From positions 248,001-312,000 of the forward strand of contig NZ_JACIEI010000001.1 of NCBI RefSeq assembly GCF_014196805.1: a stretch of 64,000 bases of DNA, read 5' to 3'. Each line of letters begins with the position of its first letter. The first letter of the stretch is position 1. The translations under genes and the position numbers were made by a program. This DNA is from Sulfitobacter undariae. Its GTDB lineage: Bacteria; Pseudomonadota; Alphaproteobacteria; Rhodobacterales; Rhodobacteraceae. Positions 28,650 to 38,078 of this stretch are shown here, in pieces. The notes beneath the pieces are model-generated. The model was not told where the DNA came from. It saw only the letters and a program-made list of their open reading frames with translations, and did not search any database.

Positions 28650-29222
28650 TTAGCGGTTTGCGCCGGGCACCCACAAGACATCGTCTTTGCCTGCGTTGTT
28701 GGCCATGCGGGCAGCCACAAAGAACCAGTCACTCAGGCGATTGAGGTAGCGTACTACAGCATCATTGACGGTTTCTTGTGTGGCAAGCTGGGTCGCCAGA
28801 CGTTCCGCGCGGCGGGCAACTGTGCGGCACACGTGCAAATGCGCGGCCAATTCCGTTCCTCCGGGCAGGATAAAGCTGCGCAAGGGTTCCAGCGTGGCGG
28901 TCATTACGTCAATTTCCGCCTCCAGCCGTTCAACTTGTGCGGGGGTCATGCGCAGGGGCGGGTATTCGGCGGTGGCGTCTTTTTCCATATCGGGGCGGCA
29001 CAGGTCTGCGCCCAAATCAAAAAGATCGTTTTGGATCAAGGACAGTGCAGTATCGGTTTCGGCGCTGGCATGTAGGCGCGCGACGCCAACAAAACAATTC
29101 AACTCGTCCGAGGTGCCATAGGCTTCTACCCGTACGTCATGTTTGGCAACACGTGCGCCATTGCCCAAAGCGGTGTCACCTTTATCACCCGTGCGGGTGT
29201 AGATTTTATTGAGAACAACCAT
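28650..29222 (-). CDS. Cob(I)yrinic acid a,c-diamide/cob(I)alamin adenosyltransferase, PduO type
   Basis: A 190-residue PduO/MMAB-type adenosyltransferase that makes adenosylcobalamin from cob(I)alamin and ATP. Visible motifs are the ATP-binding IYTRTGDKGDTALGNG, the YGTSDELNCFVG block, and the helix with CRTVARRAERLATQL. Adenosylcobalamin is needed by ethylmalonyl-CoA and methylmalonyl-CoA mutases, so it fits the mcd/ETF metabolic theme. It follows the twin-TM gene with a 5-bp gap, so they are probably co-transcribed. Confidence 0.92.
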   Translation of the reverse strand: MVVLNKIYTRTGDKGDTALGNGARVAKHDVRVEAYGTSDELNCFVGVARLHASAETDTALSLIQNDLFDLGADLCRPDMEKDATAEYPPLRMTPAQVERLEAEIDVMTATLEPLRSFILPGGTELAAHLHVCRTVARRAERLATQLATQETVNDAVVRYLNRLSDWFFVAARMANNAGKDDVLWVPGANR

Positions 29223-29227
29223 GCCGC

Positions 29228-29425
29228 TTATCCTTTGAAGAACGTAACATAGACGACAATTAACATCACAGCGATAAATTGCGCGATAATGCGGTAACGC
29301 ATCAACCGGTTCGAATTGGCCTTGTTAAAGGCACCGCCGCTGGCAAATCCGCCGAGGCCCATCATCAGGACGATGACGACGGCGATGACGGCGATGATGA
29401 TCAGAGTGAAAAACGGATCAGACAT
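29228..29425 (-). CDS. Twin-transmembrane (HIG1-like) small protein
   Basis: A 65-residue inner-membrane protein with two helices, about residues 6-27 and 45-63, joined by a short basic loop (NKANSNRLMRYR). The pattern is that of HIG1-domain, cytochrome-oxidase-associated twin-TM proteins widely found next to this adenosyltransferase in Rhodobacterales. Function here is not known; a respiratory role is inference from the family. Confidence 0.75.
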   Translation of the reverse strand: MSDPFFTLIIIAVIAVVIVLMMGLGGFASGGAFNKANSNRLMRYRIIAQFIAVMLIVVYVTFFKG

Positions 29426-29483
29426 GGACTCTCCCTTTCGTTCAGACAGATGAGGTAGCGCAAAAGGCGGCCCCCGCCACCTG

Positions 29484-30314
29484 TTAGCGACTCATGACGC
29501 GGTCTAGTAAACGCGTTGGCAGGATACGACGTAAAATACCAGCCAGATAGGTGGGGGTTGTGACATAATACCGCGCACGTGGGCGCTTGGATTCCAGCGC
29601 ATGGATCAGTTTTTTGACCACGGCTGTGGGCGGTAGTTCAAACTTGTCGGGCCCGTTTTCGGCGTACAGGCGTACACCCAGATCGGATTCATATTGTTCA
29701 GCTCGGGCAGAATTTTCCCAATCAATCCACCGCTCAAAGTGAGGGATTGAGTTGGCACGAATTTTTGATGTGATCGGGCCGGGTTCAATCAGGATGGGGT
29801 AAACACCTGTGCCGCGCATCTCAAGGCGCAGCGTGTCTGTTAAACCTTCTAGCGCAAACTTGGTCGAATTATACGCGCCCCGCCATGGCAGCGCGACAAG
29901 CCCCAGCACCGAGGAGCATTGAACAATGCGGCCATGGCCCTGTGCGCGCATCACTGGGATCAGTTCACGTGTCAGGGTGTGCCAGCCAAAGAAGTTGGCT
30001 TCAAATATCTCGCGCAGCGCTTCGGTGGGCAGGTCTTCTACCGCGCCGGGTGTTGCATGTGCACCGTTGTTAAATACGGCATCCAAGGTGCCTCCCGTGT
30101 CCTCAAGAATATCGGCAAGGGCGATGATAATACTATCGGGGTCGGTGTAATCTATGCGCGGGCTGTCAAAACCCTCATCGCGCATGCGGGCACAATCCAG
30201 TTCCTGACGGCAGGCGGCGTAGACATGCCAGCCCCGTTCGCGCAGCCCATAAGCTGCGGCATAGCCGATTCCGGATGAACAGCCTGTGATCAGAATTGTG
30301 CGTTTGGTCATCAT
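29484..30314 (-). CDS. SDR family NAD(P)-dependent oxidoreductase
   Basis: A classical short-chain dehydrogenase of 276 residues. It has the cofactor motif TGCSSGIGYAAA near residues 10-21, an NNGAH in the place of the usual NNAG, catalytic Ser in QCSSVLGL and the YxxxK in GAYNSTKFALE. A proline/arginine-rich C-terminus (ESKRPRARYYVTTPTYLAGILRRILP) is typical of SDRs that act on membrane or retinol-like substrates. The start is ATG 30314 or the adjacent ATG 30311. The substrate is unknown. Confidence 0.88.
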   Translation of the reverse strand: MMTKRTILITGCSSGIGYAAAYGLRERGWHVYAACRQELDCARMRDEGFDSPRIDYTDPDSIIIALADILEDTGGTLDAVFNNGAHATPGAVEDLPTEALREIFEANFFGWHTLTRELIPVMRAQGHGRIVQCSSVLGLVALPWRGAYNSTKFALEGLTDTLRLEMRGTGVYPILIEPGPITSKIRANSIPHFERWIDWENSARAEQYESDLGVRLYAENGPDKFELPPTAVVKKLIHALESKRPRARYYVTTPTYLAGILRRILPTRLLDRVMSR

Positions 30315-30386
30315 GAAGGTAGCCTCACTGATTAGCTGCGACCAAATGCGCCTTTTTTACTGAATTGACAATCTCTCTCAGGGGTA

Positions 30387-30959
30387 TCAGCCCGAGGTGA
30401 GCAAGAAATCGGCCATCCAGCCCGATTCACCGCCATCTAGGGGCTGCATCAGAACCCAACCATTGCCGTTGTCCTCAAGGATGCGGACTTCGTCACCGCG
30501 GTTCAACCGGCTGATAACGCCGTAGTCAGTGGAAGGGCCGCCGCGTACATTTACGCGGTTTCCTGAAACCAAGCGCACATTGCTGTCATTTGCTGCGGGG
30601 GCGCTGGTGTTTGTTGTTGCGATAAGGCTGGGCAGAATGATCTGCGGCGTATCGGAACTGTCTATGATTTGTGCGGTGCTGCTGGGCTGTGTCTGTTGTG
30701 TGGCGGCTGCAGCCTCCACATTGGTCAGGTCCATGGAAACGCGGGTAACTGTCGCATCACTGTCTTCCAGTGCCGCGATGACCGCAGTGTCAATGGCCGC
30801 GGCTGCGATGACGGGTTCAACTACGGGGCGCGTTTGGACGGCAGGGGCTTCAGTCTCTTCGGCAATTTGCGCGCTGGCGGGTTCGAAATCGGCACCACCG
30901 CTGAGTTGGTAAAAGGCAAACGTCAGGAAGCCAAAGGTCAAAAGGATAAATGTTTTCAT
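30387..30959 (-). CDS. Exported SH3-domain protein
   Basis: A 190-residue protein with an N-terminal hydrophobic signal or anchor (about 3-20), a low-complexity alanine/threonine-rich linker (about 25-125), and a C-terminal bacterial SH3 domain (about 128-187; SGNRVNVRGGPSTDYGVISRLNRGDEVRIL, GWVLMQPLDGGESGWM). Such SH3b domains usually bind cell-wall or other proteins in the periplasm. It lies 202 bp from parC in the opposite direction. Confidence 0.85.
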   Translation of the reverse strand: MKTFILLTFGFLTFAFYQLSGGADFEPASAQIAEETEAPAVQTRPVVEPVIAAAAIDTAVIAALEDSDATVTRVSMDLTNVEAAAATQQTQPSSTAQIIDSSDTPQIILPSLIATTNTSAPAANDSNVRLVSGNRVNVRGGPSTDYGVISRLNRGDEVRILEDNGNGWVLMQPLDGGESGWMADFLLTSG

Positions 30960-31160
30960 TGTGGCAGCTCCAGCAGAATGTCTTTGAAGCTGTTGGTCCA
31001 GCTTCCCCCGCTGCCTTCATAGCAAGTCTGTTGATTCCGTTTTAGGGGGAAAAGTTAAGAAAACCTGCGCGTCACAGGAATGCCACGATTTATTCTGCAT
31101 GGGTGTGGATTCGAAAAGCACACGCTTGTCGCCTATCTCTGATGTCGCTAGACAGCGCTT

Positions 31161-33464
31161 ATGTCAGATATCAAAAAACCAGTCCCGCCTCGCTTTGAGG
31201 AAACCTCCGAACCTTTGCGCCGTGCGTTAGGGGATCGCTATCTGACCTATGCGCTGAGCACGATCATGCACCGCGCGCTGCCGGATGCGCGCGACGGGCT
31301 GAAGCCTGTGCACCGCCGAATTCTATACGCGATGAGCCGTTTGCGGCTGAACTCAACAGGGGGCTTTCTGAAGTCCGCCAAGATCAGCGGCGACACGATG
31401 GGTGATTTCCACCCGCACGGCGACGCCGCGATTTATGATGCGATGGCGCGTCTGGCGCAGGATTTTAACGTCCGTTATCCGCTGGTTGATGGTCAGGGTA
31501 ACTTTGGCAACATTGACGGCGATAACCCCGCTGCCAGCCGATACACCGAAGCCCGCATGACATTGGTTGCCGAGGCGATGCTGGAAGGGCTGTCCGAGAA
31601 TGTCGTGGATTTCCGCGATAACTATGACGGCCGTTTGACAGAACCATCTGTTTTGCCCGCACAATTTCCAAACCTGTTGGCCAATGGTTCTAGCGGGATT
31701 GCTGTGGGGATGGCGACAAATATCCCGCCGCATAATATTTCTGAGCTATGCGACGCCTGTATCCATCTGATCAAAACACCTGATGCACGCGATGATACGC
31801 TGCTCAAATATGTGCCCGGCCCTGATTTTCCCACAGGCGGTGTGATTGTAGAGCCGCCTGAGAATATCGCGCAGGCCTACCGCACAGGCAAAGGCGGATT
31901 CCGTCTGCGTTGTCGTTGGGAGGTCGAAGACCTTGGTCGCGGCCAGTGGCAGATTGTGATCACCGAAATTCCCTATCAGGTTCAAAAGTCCAAGCTGATC
32001 GAAAAAATCGCCGAGGCCATCCAGACCAAGAAAATACCGATTCTCGCCGATGTGCGCGATGAAAGCGCCGAAGATGTGCGTATGGTGCTGGAGCCGCGTT
32101 CCAAAAACGTAGACCCCGAAGTACTGATGGGCATGATGTTCCGCTCTTCCGATCTGGAAGTACGATTCTCGCTCAACATGAACGTGTTGATTGATGGCGT
32201 GACACCCAAAGTGTGCTCGATGAAGGAAGTGCTGCGGGCGTTCCTTGATCACCGCCGCGACGTACTTGAACGCCGTTCGCGTCACCGTCTTGAGAAAATT
32301 GACCATCGTTTGGAGGTTTTGGAAGGCTTTATCATTGCTTTCCTCAATCTGGACCGTGTGATCGACATTATTCGCTATGATGACGAACCCAAAGCCGCTT
32401 TGATGCGTGAGGATTGGGGCATCAGCCACGTCCGTGCGATGGACGAGAAAGACTATGTTCCGCCTGCCGAAGGGGAGGGTGAACTCTCCGAGGTGCAGGC
32501 CGAAGCGATCCTGAACATGCGCCTGCGCAGCTTGCGCCGTCTGGAAGAACTTGAGTTGCTGCGCGAGCAATCCGAATTGATGGAAGAGCGTGCGGGCCTT
32601 GAAGATTTGCTGGAAAACGAACACCTGCAATGGGATAGCATCACCGACCAGTTGCGTGAGACGAAAAAACAATTCGGCAAGGAATACGCAGGCGGCGCGC
32701 GCCGCAGCACATTTGCCGAGGCAGGCGTGATTGAGGATGTACCGCTGGAGGCCATGATCGACCGTGAACCAATCACCGTGGTTTGTTCGCAAATGGGGTG
32801 GATCAGGGCGATGACTGGCCACATTGATCTGACGCGGGAATTGAAATTCAAAGACGGCGACGCATCGCGCTTTGTGTTCCATGCTGAAACAACTGATCGC
32901 CTGCTGGCCTTTGGCAGCAATGGCCGTTTCTATACCATCTCAGCCGCTAACCTGCCCGGTGGGCGCGGCATGGGTGAACCGTTACGCTTGATCGTTGATC
33001 TGCCGAACGAAGTGCAAATTGTTGACCTGTTTATTCACAAGCCCGAAGGCAAATTATTGCTGGCGTCCTCAGCGGGGGATGGTTTCATCGTGCCAGAGGC
33101 AGATGTCGTGGCGCAAACACGTTCGGGCAAACAAGTCCTCAACGTGCGCGGTGAAGTACGGGCCTTGGTCTGTAAAACCGTGACAGGGGATGCCGTGGCG
33201 GCAGTGGGTGAAAACCGCAAAGTTCTGGTATTTGCATTGGAAGAACTGCCAGAGATGACCCGCGGTAAAGGGGTGCGTTTGCAAAAGTACAAGGACGGCG
33301 GCCTGTCTGATGCTACGACCTTCGCCCGCGCCGAAGGCCTGAGCTGGCTTGATCCTGCCGGCCGTACGCGGACCGAGACCGAGCTGGAAGAATGGACTGG
33401 AAAGCGCGCAGGCACTGGCCGCATGGCGCCTCGTGGTTTCCCGCGTGACAATAAATTTAACTGA
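31161..33464 (+). CDS. parC: DNA topoisomerase IV subunit A
   Basis: ParC decatenates chromosomes with ParE. The 767-residue protein has the breakage-reunion domain with active-site Y128 (ASRYTEARM) and the quinolone-determining segment HPHGDAAIYDAM at 84-95, in which Ala89 and Asp93 replace the E. coli Ser80 and Glu84. The C-terminal beta-pinwheel is short (from about 500) and lacks the GyrA-box, which separates it from GyrA. The DUF898 gene overlaps its 3' end. Confidence 0.94.
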   Translation: MSDIKKPVPPRFEETSEPLRRALGDRYLTYALSTIMHRALPDARDGLKPVHRRILYAMSRLRLNSTGGFLKSAKISGDTMGDFHPHGDAAIYDAMARLAQDFNVRYPLVDGQGNFGNIDGDNPAASRYTEARMTLVAEAMLEGLSENVVDFRDNYDGRLTEPSVLPAQFPNLLANGSSGIAVGMATNIPPHNISELCDACIHLIKTPDARDDTLLKYVPGPDFPTGGVIVEPPENIAQAYRTGKGGFRLRCRWEVEDLGRGQWQIVITEIPYQVQKSKLIEKIAEAIQTKKIPILADVRDESAEDVRMVLEPRSKNVDPEVLMGMMFRSSDLEVRFSLNMNVLIDGVTPKVCSMKEVLRAFLDHRRDVLERRSRHRLEKIDHRLEVLEGFIIAFLNLDRVIDIIRYDDEPKAALMREDWGISHVRAMDEKDYVPPAEGEGELSEVQAEAILNMRLRSLRRLEELELLREQSELMEERAGLEDLLENEHLQWDSITDQLRETKKQFGKEYAGGARRSTFAEAGVIEDVPLEAMIDREPITVVCSQMGWIRAMTGHIDLTRELKFKDGDASRFVFHAETTDRLLAFGSNGRFYTISAANLPGGRGMGEPLRLIVDLPNEVQIVDLFIHKPEGKLLLASSAGDGFIVPEADVVAQTRSGKQVLNVRGEVRALVCKTVTGDAVAAVGENRKVLVFALEELPEMTRGKGVRLQKYKDGGLSDATTFARAEGLSWLDPAGRTRTETELEEWTGKRAGTGRMAPRGFPRDNKFN

Positions 33465-34761
33465 TAACGCACCACCGCCCATCCCTAAACAGGGGATGGA
33501 CGTGTGGTTTGTCGGGGGGCGCTCGGCGCTGTTTTGGCTCGCCCTGAAATCGGGCTTTTGGACAGTTCTGACGCTGGGTTTCTACCGTTTCTGGATGAAA
33601 ACAAGGCTGCGGCGCTGGTATTGGTCATCGATCAGGCCGGGGGGGCATCCTCTGGAATATGTGGGCGACCCATGGGAGAAGCTTCTCGGCTTTTTCATCG
33701 CCGTCGTTATTCTCACCTTCTACATCGGCATCGTGAACCTTGCGCTGATGTTTGTCAGCTTTTCCGTCTTTCAAAGCTCGTTCATAGGGTATTTTTCTAG
33801 TTTTCTTGGCGTCATTCCCATCTGGTTTTATGCGCAATACCGCGCGCGGCGCTACGTCTTGGGGCGAACGCGCTGGCGTGGCGTGCGGTTTGGTCTGGAA
33901 AAAGGGGCGTGGGGCTATGCGTGGCGTGCTTTGCTGCATTGGGTCATCACGATCTGCACGCTGGGGCTGCTCTGGCCTCGGATGACCTTCTATCTCGAAA
34001 AATACAAAACCGACCGCACCTATTTTGGCTCGGCCACACTGATGCAGGGCGGGCGGTGGACGATGCTGTACCGTGCAACGGGGCCATTTGCCTTGGCTGT
34101 GGGATTGGCAGCGCTTCTGGTGTTCTGGTTGGTTTGGCTTGAGCCTTTGGTGCCCCAAGGGGCCAAATCTTTTGAGGAGGTTGTCGGGGGATTTGAAGCA
34201 GATATTGATTTGATGTTTGACATCCTTGATTGGCAGCGCCCCTTCCGGCTGTTCCTGATATTACCCGTACTCTTGATGATGATTTACGGCGCTGTGCATT
34301 ATCGTTTCGCAAGCAAGCGCATCTTGGCTAATCATAAACACAGCGCAGGTGTTCAGCTTAACTCGAGCCTAAATGCGTTGCGTGTTTCCATGATCTATGT
34401 GCTGGGCACAACGATTGCTTACGCGATTCTGGTTGTTGGCATTATGGCGATTGCAGGTGTTGCATTTGCTTTGATGGGGTCCGAGGCACTGGTGCAATCG
34501 CAGCTGGGCACCAGTGATCCCTTGGGAGATTTACCGCGCTGGTTGTCGATCGGGGTTTTGGCGGCATTGTATCTATCGGTGTTTTTGTTCTGGGGCGTGT
34601 TGCATCATGCTTTTGTCACCTATCCGTTGATGCGCCATATGGCGTTGACCTTGAGTTTGCTTAACGTTGCCGGGCTGGCACAGGTTAGCCAACGGGCCCG
34701 TGATGAATTTGCCGAGGCCGAAGGATTTGCCGAAGCACTGGATCTGGGGGCTGCAATATGA
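33445..34761 (+). CDS. DUF898 (YjgN-like) membrane protein
   Basis: A polytopic membrane protein with about seven helices. DUF898 features are the N-terminal WFVGGRSALFWLALKSGFWTVLTLGFYRFWMKTRLRRWYW and, in the second half, VHYRFASKRILANHKHSAGVQL. The repeat of a short helix plus RFW/RxxYW motif is family-typical; the function is unknown. I used GTG 33445, overlapping parC by 20 bp, giving 438 residues; ATG 33496 after AGGGG is a plausible alternative that drops 17 residues. It overlaps the M48 peptidase gene by 4 bp. Confidence 0.8.
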   Translation: MTINLTDNAPPPIPKQGMDVWFVGGRSALFWLALKSGFWTVLTLGFYRFWMKTRLRRWYWSSIRPGGHPLEYVGDPWEKLLGFFIAVVILTFYIGIVNLALMFVSFSVFQSSFIGYFSSFLGVIPIWFYAQYRARRYVLGRTRWRGVRFGLEKGAWGYAWRALLHWVITICTLGLLWPRMTFYLEKYKTDRTYFGSATLMQGGRWTMLYRATGPFALAVGLAALLVFWLVWLEPLVPQGAKSFEEVVGGFEADIDLMFDILDWQRPFRLFLILPVLLMMIYGAVHYRFASKRILANHKHSAGVQLNSSLNALRVSMIYVLGTTIAYAILVVGIMAIAGVAFALMGSEALVQSQLGTSDPLGDLPRWLSIGVLAALYLSVFLFWGVLHHAFVTYPLMRHMALTLSLLNVAGLAQVSQRARDEFAEAEGFAEALDLGAAI

Positions 34762-35912
34762 GCATGCCACCCGATCTTGAGAGCCATGTCGCAGGGCCGC
34801 GACCAATGAGACAGCTCTTTAGCGGCATTGATAGCACCTATTTCGACGGCGATACGCCTGTGCCTCAAACGGTCACGCTGATGGTTGATCACGCTGCACA
34901 GGTGTTAGAGATTGGCCTGCCGGGCAGTGCTGTTGCTGGCGTGTGTTGGTCTCTGGATGAGATTCGCCAACTAGAAGACACTGCAGGGCAGGAAGGTGTG
35001 ATCCTGCGTTGGATGGGCGATCCGCTGGCGCGGTTACATCTGGCTGATCCATACATCCTCCAGCACATGCCCCATCTGAAGCGGGGCGCACCCCCCAAAG
35101 GGCGCGGGCGGCTGGCGGCATGGGCCTTCGCAGCAGTTGCGGGCGTGGCGTTCCAAATCGGCGTGCTGGTGCCTCTGTTGGCGGACCGTTTGGCCGAGTT
35201 TATCCCCCCTGCGGGCGAGCGTGCGTTGGGCGAAGCGACATTCGGGCAAATCAGGCAGGCGTTGGCTGGTACGGGGCTACCGCCGCTGCCTATTTGCGAA
35301 AACCAAGACGGGCTTGCCGTATTAGAAGAAATGCTGGTGGGACTGGAGGCTGAGCGGGGCACTGATGCTGCGATCAAGGTTTTTGTGTTGGATCATGAGA
35401 TGATCAATGCCTTCGCTTTGCCGGGCGGATATGTGGTGTTCTTCCGTGGCATGATCGACGCTGCCCAGAGCCCGAACGAGATTGCTGCGGTCTTGGCGCA
35501 TGAAGTCGGCCATGTCGAGAATCGCGATCCTACCCGCCATGCGCTGCGCTCGGCTGGGTCTATCGGTATTTTAGGGCTGCTGCTGGGTGATTTCGCAGGG
35601 GGGGCGGTGGTTTTGTTTCTGACAGAACAGTTGATCAGTGCGAATTATGCGCAAAGCGCCGAAAGTGGCGCCGATGAATTTGCCTTTGCCGCGCTGGAGG
35701 CTGCCGATGTAACGCCTGCGGCGTTGGGTGACATTTTTGAACGGCTGCGGGATAAAGTCGGGGATACCGATGGTGTGATGTCACATTTCGTGAGCCACCC
35801 GACATTGACCAGCCGGATCAACCGTGCGCGTTCAGCGGCACGCGCAGATGCGGCCTATGGGGATATCGTATCAGACGAAAGCTGGAGTGCGCTGAAGCGT
35901 GTGTGCGACTGA
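34758..35912 (+). CDS. M48-family membrane-associated zinc metallopeptidase
   Basis: A 384-residue protein. The N-terminal 110 residues form a cytoplasmic-looking domain, then one membrane segment (about 119-141), then a peptidase domain with HEVGH at 248-252 and the third zinc ligand E302 in AESGAD. A hydrophobic stretch (about 268-288) follows the active-site helix, as in M48 proteins. The coupled DUF898-M48 pair is common in Roseobacters and probably works on membrane or envelope protein quality control; this is inference. Confidence 0.9.
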   Translation: MSMPPDLESHVAGPRPMRQLFSGIDSTYFDGDTPVPQTVTLMVDHAAQVLEIGLPGSAVAGVCWSLDEIRQLEDTAGQEGVILRWMGDPLARLHLADPYILQHMPHLKRGAPPKGRGRLAAWAFAAVAGVAFQIGVLVPLLADRLAEFIPPAGERALGEATFGQIRQALAGTGLPPLPICENQDGLAVLEEMLVGLEAERGTDAAIKVFVLDHEMINAFALPGGYVVFFRGMIDAAQSPNEIAAVLAHEVGHVENRDPTRHALRSAGSIGILGLLLGDFAGGAVVLFLTEQLISANYAQSAESGADEFAFAALEAADVTPAALGDIFERLRDKVGDTDGVMSHFVSHPTLTSRINRARSAARADAAYGDIVSDESWSALKRVCD

Positions 35913-36001
35913 ATAATGATGTAGGAGATGGCATGGGGGCCGCATTGCGCCATTCTAACCTATGCGGTATCGCAGTAAGAAGCGTCGAGGGGGACCACGA
36001 G

Positions 36002-36601
36002 ATGATTAAGGTTACAGTTGTGCAGAAAATTGCGGCAATGATGCTGGTGGGGCTACTGTCTGCCTGCAACGGCGCAAATGATTTGGCGGGGCCTGCCACG
36101 CCATTGGGTGATTTCAACCTGAGCCACAACATCGTAGTTGCCCCCAAGATTCAGAAGATTCCGCTCAGCCGTGAGCTTGATACGGAAGTGATGACAACAA
36201 TGCTGCGTGACGCTGTGGCAGAGCGTTTTGACCGCTATGAGGGCGAACGCCTCTACCACTTTGGTATTTCGATCGAGAGCTATTTTCTGGCCCCTCCGGG
36301 CGTGCCGGTTGTCGCTGCGCCCAAATCGGCGATGATCATTCGTATCACGGTGTGGGACGATGCCGAGAACAAGAAACTCATGCCAAAGGCGCATCAGATC
36401 ACAGTGGTAGAATCACTGGACCAAGGTCCGCTAGTGGGGTCCGGCTATACAAAAACCGCTGAAGAGCAGTTTAAAAACCTCAGCCAGAACGCGGTTAAGC
36501 AAATTGAGAACTTTCTAGTGCAAAAGAACGCAGAAGAAGGTTGGTTTAATGGCGGAGTTGCGACATCTTCTCCTGAAATAGCCGAGGAACAGCCACGTTA
36601 A
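36002..36601 (+). CDS. Putative lipoprotein of unknown function
   Basis: A 199-residue protein with a signal peptide and lipobox (VGLLSAC, Cys 22 counting from ATG 36002). After it, a 130-residue domain includes SRELDTEVMTTMLRDAVAERFDRYEGERLYHFGISIESYFLAPPG and VWDDAENKKLMPKAHQITVVESLD. The latter resembles periplasmic lipoproteins of Rhodobacterales but I do not recognise a named family. GAGGGGG lies upstream of the ATG. It is downstream of the M48 gene by 89 bp and could be the last gene of that operon. Confidence 0.7.
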   Translation: MIKVTVVQKIAAMMLVGLLSACNGANDLAGPATPLGDFNLSHNIVVAPKIQKIPLSRELDTEVMTTMLRDAVAERFDRYEGERLYHFGISIESYFLAPPGVPVVAAPKSAMIIRITVWDDAENKKLMPKAHQITVVESLDQGPLVGSGYTKTAEEQFKNLSQNAVKQIENFLVQKNAEEGWFNGGVATSSPEIAEEQPR

Positions 36602-36702
36602 GGCGGATCCCCTGCCACATGCCGTGACGAACTGAAGCGAAAAGACAAGACAGCCTTGATTTTATCCTTCAGACCAAATATGCCGCGCGCCATACGCAAT
36701 AC

Positions 36703-36721
36703 AGGGCCCACAATGGGCCCT
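36703..36721 (+). promoter_or_regulatory. Hairpin in the tuf leader
   Basis: AGGGCCCA (36703-36710), loop CAA, TGGGCCCT (36714-36721) form a perfect 8-bp stem 23 bases before the tuf start. There is no T-tract after it, so it is more likely part of the tuf 5' leader than a terminator for the preceding lipoprotein gene, though the latter cannot be excluded. Confidence 0.5.
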
Positions 36722-36744
36722 TGGACTTTTGGAAGGGCGCCCAC

Positions 36745-37920
36745 ATGGCAAAGGCAAAGTTTGAACGTAACAAACCACACGTCAACATCGGCACAATTGG
36801 CCACGTTGACCACGGCAAAACGACACTGACAGCTGCGATCACGAAGTACTTCGGTGACTTCAAAGCGTACGATCAGATTGACGGCGCGCCCGAAGAAAAA
36901 GCACGTGGCATCACGATTTCCACAGCGCACGTTGAGTACGAAACCGAAGCACGTCACTATGCACACGTTGACTGCCCAGGCCACGCTGACTATGTGAAAA
37001 ACATGATCACCGGTGCGGCGCAGATGGACGGCGCGATCCTTGTTGTGAACGCAGCAGACGGCCCAATGCCACAGACGCGCGAGCACATCCTGCTCGGCCG
37101 TCAGGTTGGCATCCCGTACATGGTTGTTTACATGAACAAAGTTGACCAAGTAGACGACGAAGAGCTGCTGGAACTGGTTGAAATGGAAATCCGTGAGCTG
37201 TTGTCTTCCTATGACTACCCTGGCGACGATATCCCAATCATTCCTGGTTCCGCTCTGGCGGCCATGGAAGGTCGCGATCCAGAAATCGGTGAAGAATCCA
37301 TCAAGAAATTGATGGCAGCTGTTGATGAATACATCCCGACACCAGCACGTGCTGTTGACCAGCCGTTCCTGATGCCAGTGGAAGACGTATTCTCGATCTC
37401 TGGTCGTGGTACAGTTGTGACAGGCCGTATCGAGCGTGGCGTGATCAACGTTGGCGACGAAATCGAAATCGTTGGTATCCGCGACACCAAGAAAACGACC
37501 TGCACAGGCGTTGAAATGTTCCGCAAACTGCTGGACCGTGGTGAAGCAGGCGACAACGTTGGCGCATTGCTGCGTGGTGTTGACCGTGAAGGTGTTGAGC
37601 GTGGTCAGGTTCTTTGTAAGCCTGCGTCGGTTAAGCCGCACACCAAGTTCACAGCCGAGGCGTATATCCTCACCAAAGAAGAGGGTGGCCGTCACACGCC
37701 GTTCTTTGCGAACTACCGTCCACAGTTCTACTTCCGTACAACTGACGTGACCGGCACTGTTCAGCTTCCTGAAGGTACGGAAATGGTTATGCCAGGCGAC
37801 AACCTTCAGTTCGACGTTGAGCTGATTGCACCAGTTGCGATGGAAGACGGTCTGCGCTTTGCGATCCGCGAAGGCGGCCGCACGGTTGGCGCGGGCGTTG
37901 TGTCCAAAATCAACGAATAA
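36745..37920 (+). CDS. tuf: Elongation factor Tu
   Basis: EF-Tu delivers aminoacyl-tRNA to the ribosome. The 391-residue protein shows G1 [10 protein letters not shown], the effector loop [30 protein letters not shown] and domains II and III with no deletion. ATG 36745 ([11 protein letters not shown]) is the normal start. Codon use is strongly biased. It is separated from rpsJ by a sulfotransferase and a desaturase, whereas the usual arrangement is fusA-tuf-rpsJ; fusA, rpsG and rpsL are not upstream. Confidence 0.98.
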   Translation: MAKAKFERNKPHVNIGTIGHVDHGKTTLTAAITKYFGDFKAYDQIDGAPEEKARGITISTAHVEYETEARHYAHVDCPGHADYVKNMITGAAQMDGAILVVNAADGPMPQTREHILLGRQVGIPYMVVYMNKVDQVDDEELLELVEMEIRELLSSYDYPGDDIPIIPGSALAAMEGRDPEIGEESIKKLMAAVDEYIPTPARAVDQPFLMPVEDVFSISGRGTVVTGRIERGVINVGDEIEIVGIRDTKKTTCTGVEMFRKLLDRGEAGDNVGALLRGVDREGVERGQVLCKPASVKPHTKFTAEAYILTKEEGGRHTPFFANYRPQFYFRTTDVTGTVQLPEGTEMVMPGDNLQFDVELIAPVAMEDGLRFAIREGGRTVGAGVVSKINE

Positions 37921-37961
37921 TGAGGGCGAGGCGGGGCAACCCGCTTCCTCTGATCGTTACG

Positions 37962-37992
37962 AAAGGCCGCTCCCTAGGGGGCGGCCTTTTGC
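37962..37992 (+). terminator. Intrinsic terminator of tuf
   Basis: AAAGGCCGC (37962-37970) pairs with GCGGCCTTT (37981-37989) around a 10-base loop, followed by TTTTGCG. It is 41 bp after the tuf stop codon, so tuf ends here and the sulfotransferase needs its own promoter. Confidence 0.85.
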
Positions 37993-38078
37993 GTTGGGGA
38001 TTATCCCATATCTTTGCAACGTTGTTTCGCGATCAAGGGCCTGATACTTGTTGGGCGAAAATCAAGAGCGCCTTTGCA

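Noticed and set aside
31746-32882. A 378-codon open frame on the minus strand opposite parC
   Set aside because: Complete overlap with parC, rich in His/Phe/Gln as expected for antisense of a GC-biased gene; no domain recognised.
36598-37695. A 365-codon open frame on the minus strand opposite tuf
   Set aside because: Strong codon bias of tuf creates the frame by chance; the product shows no domain.
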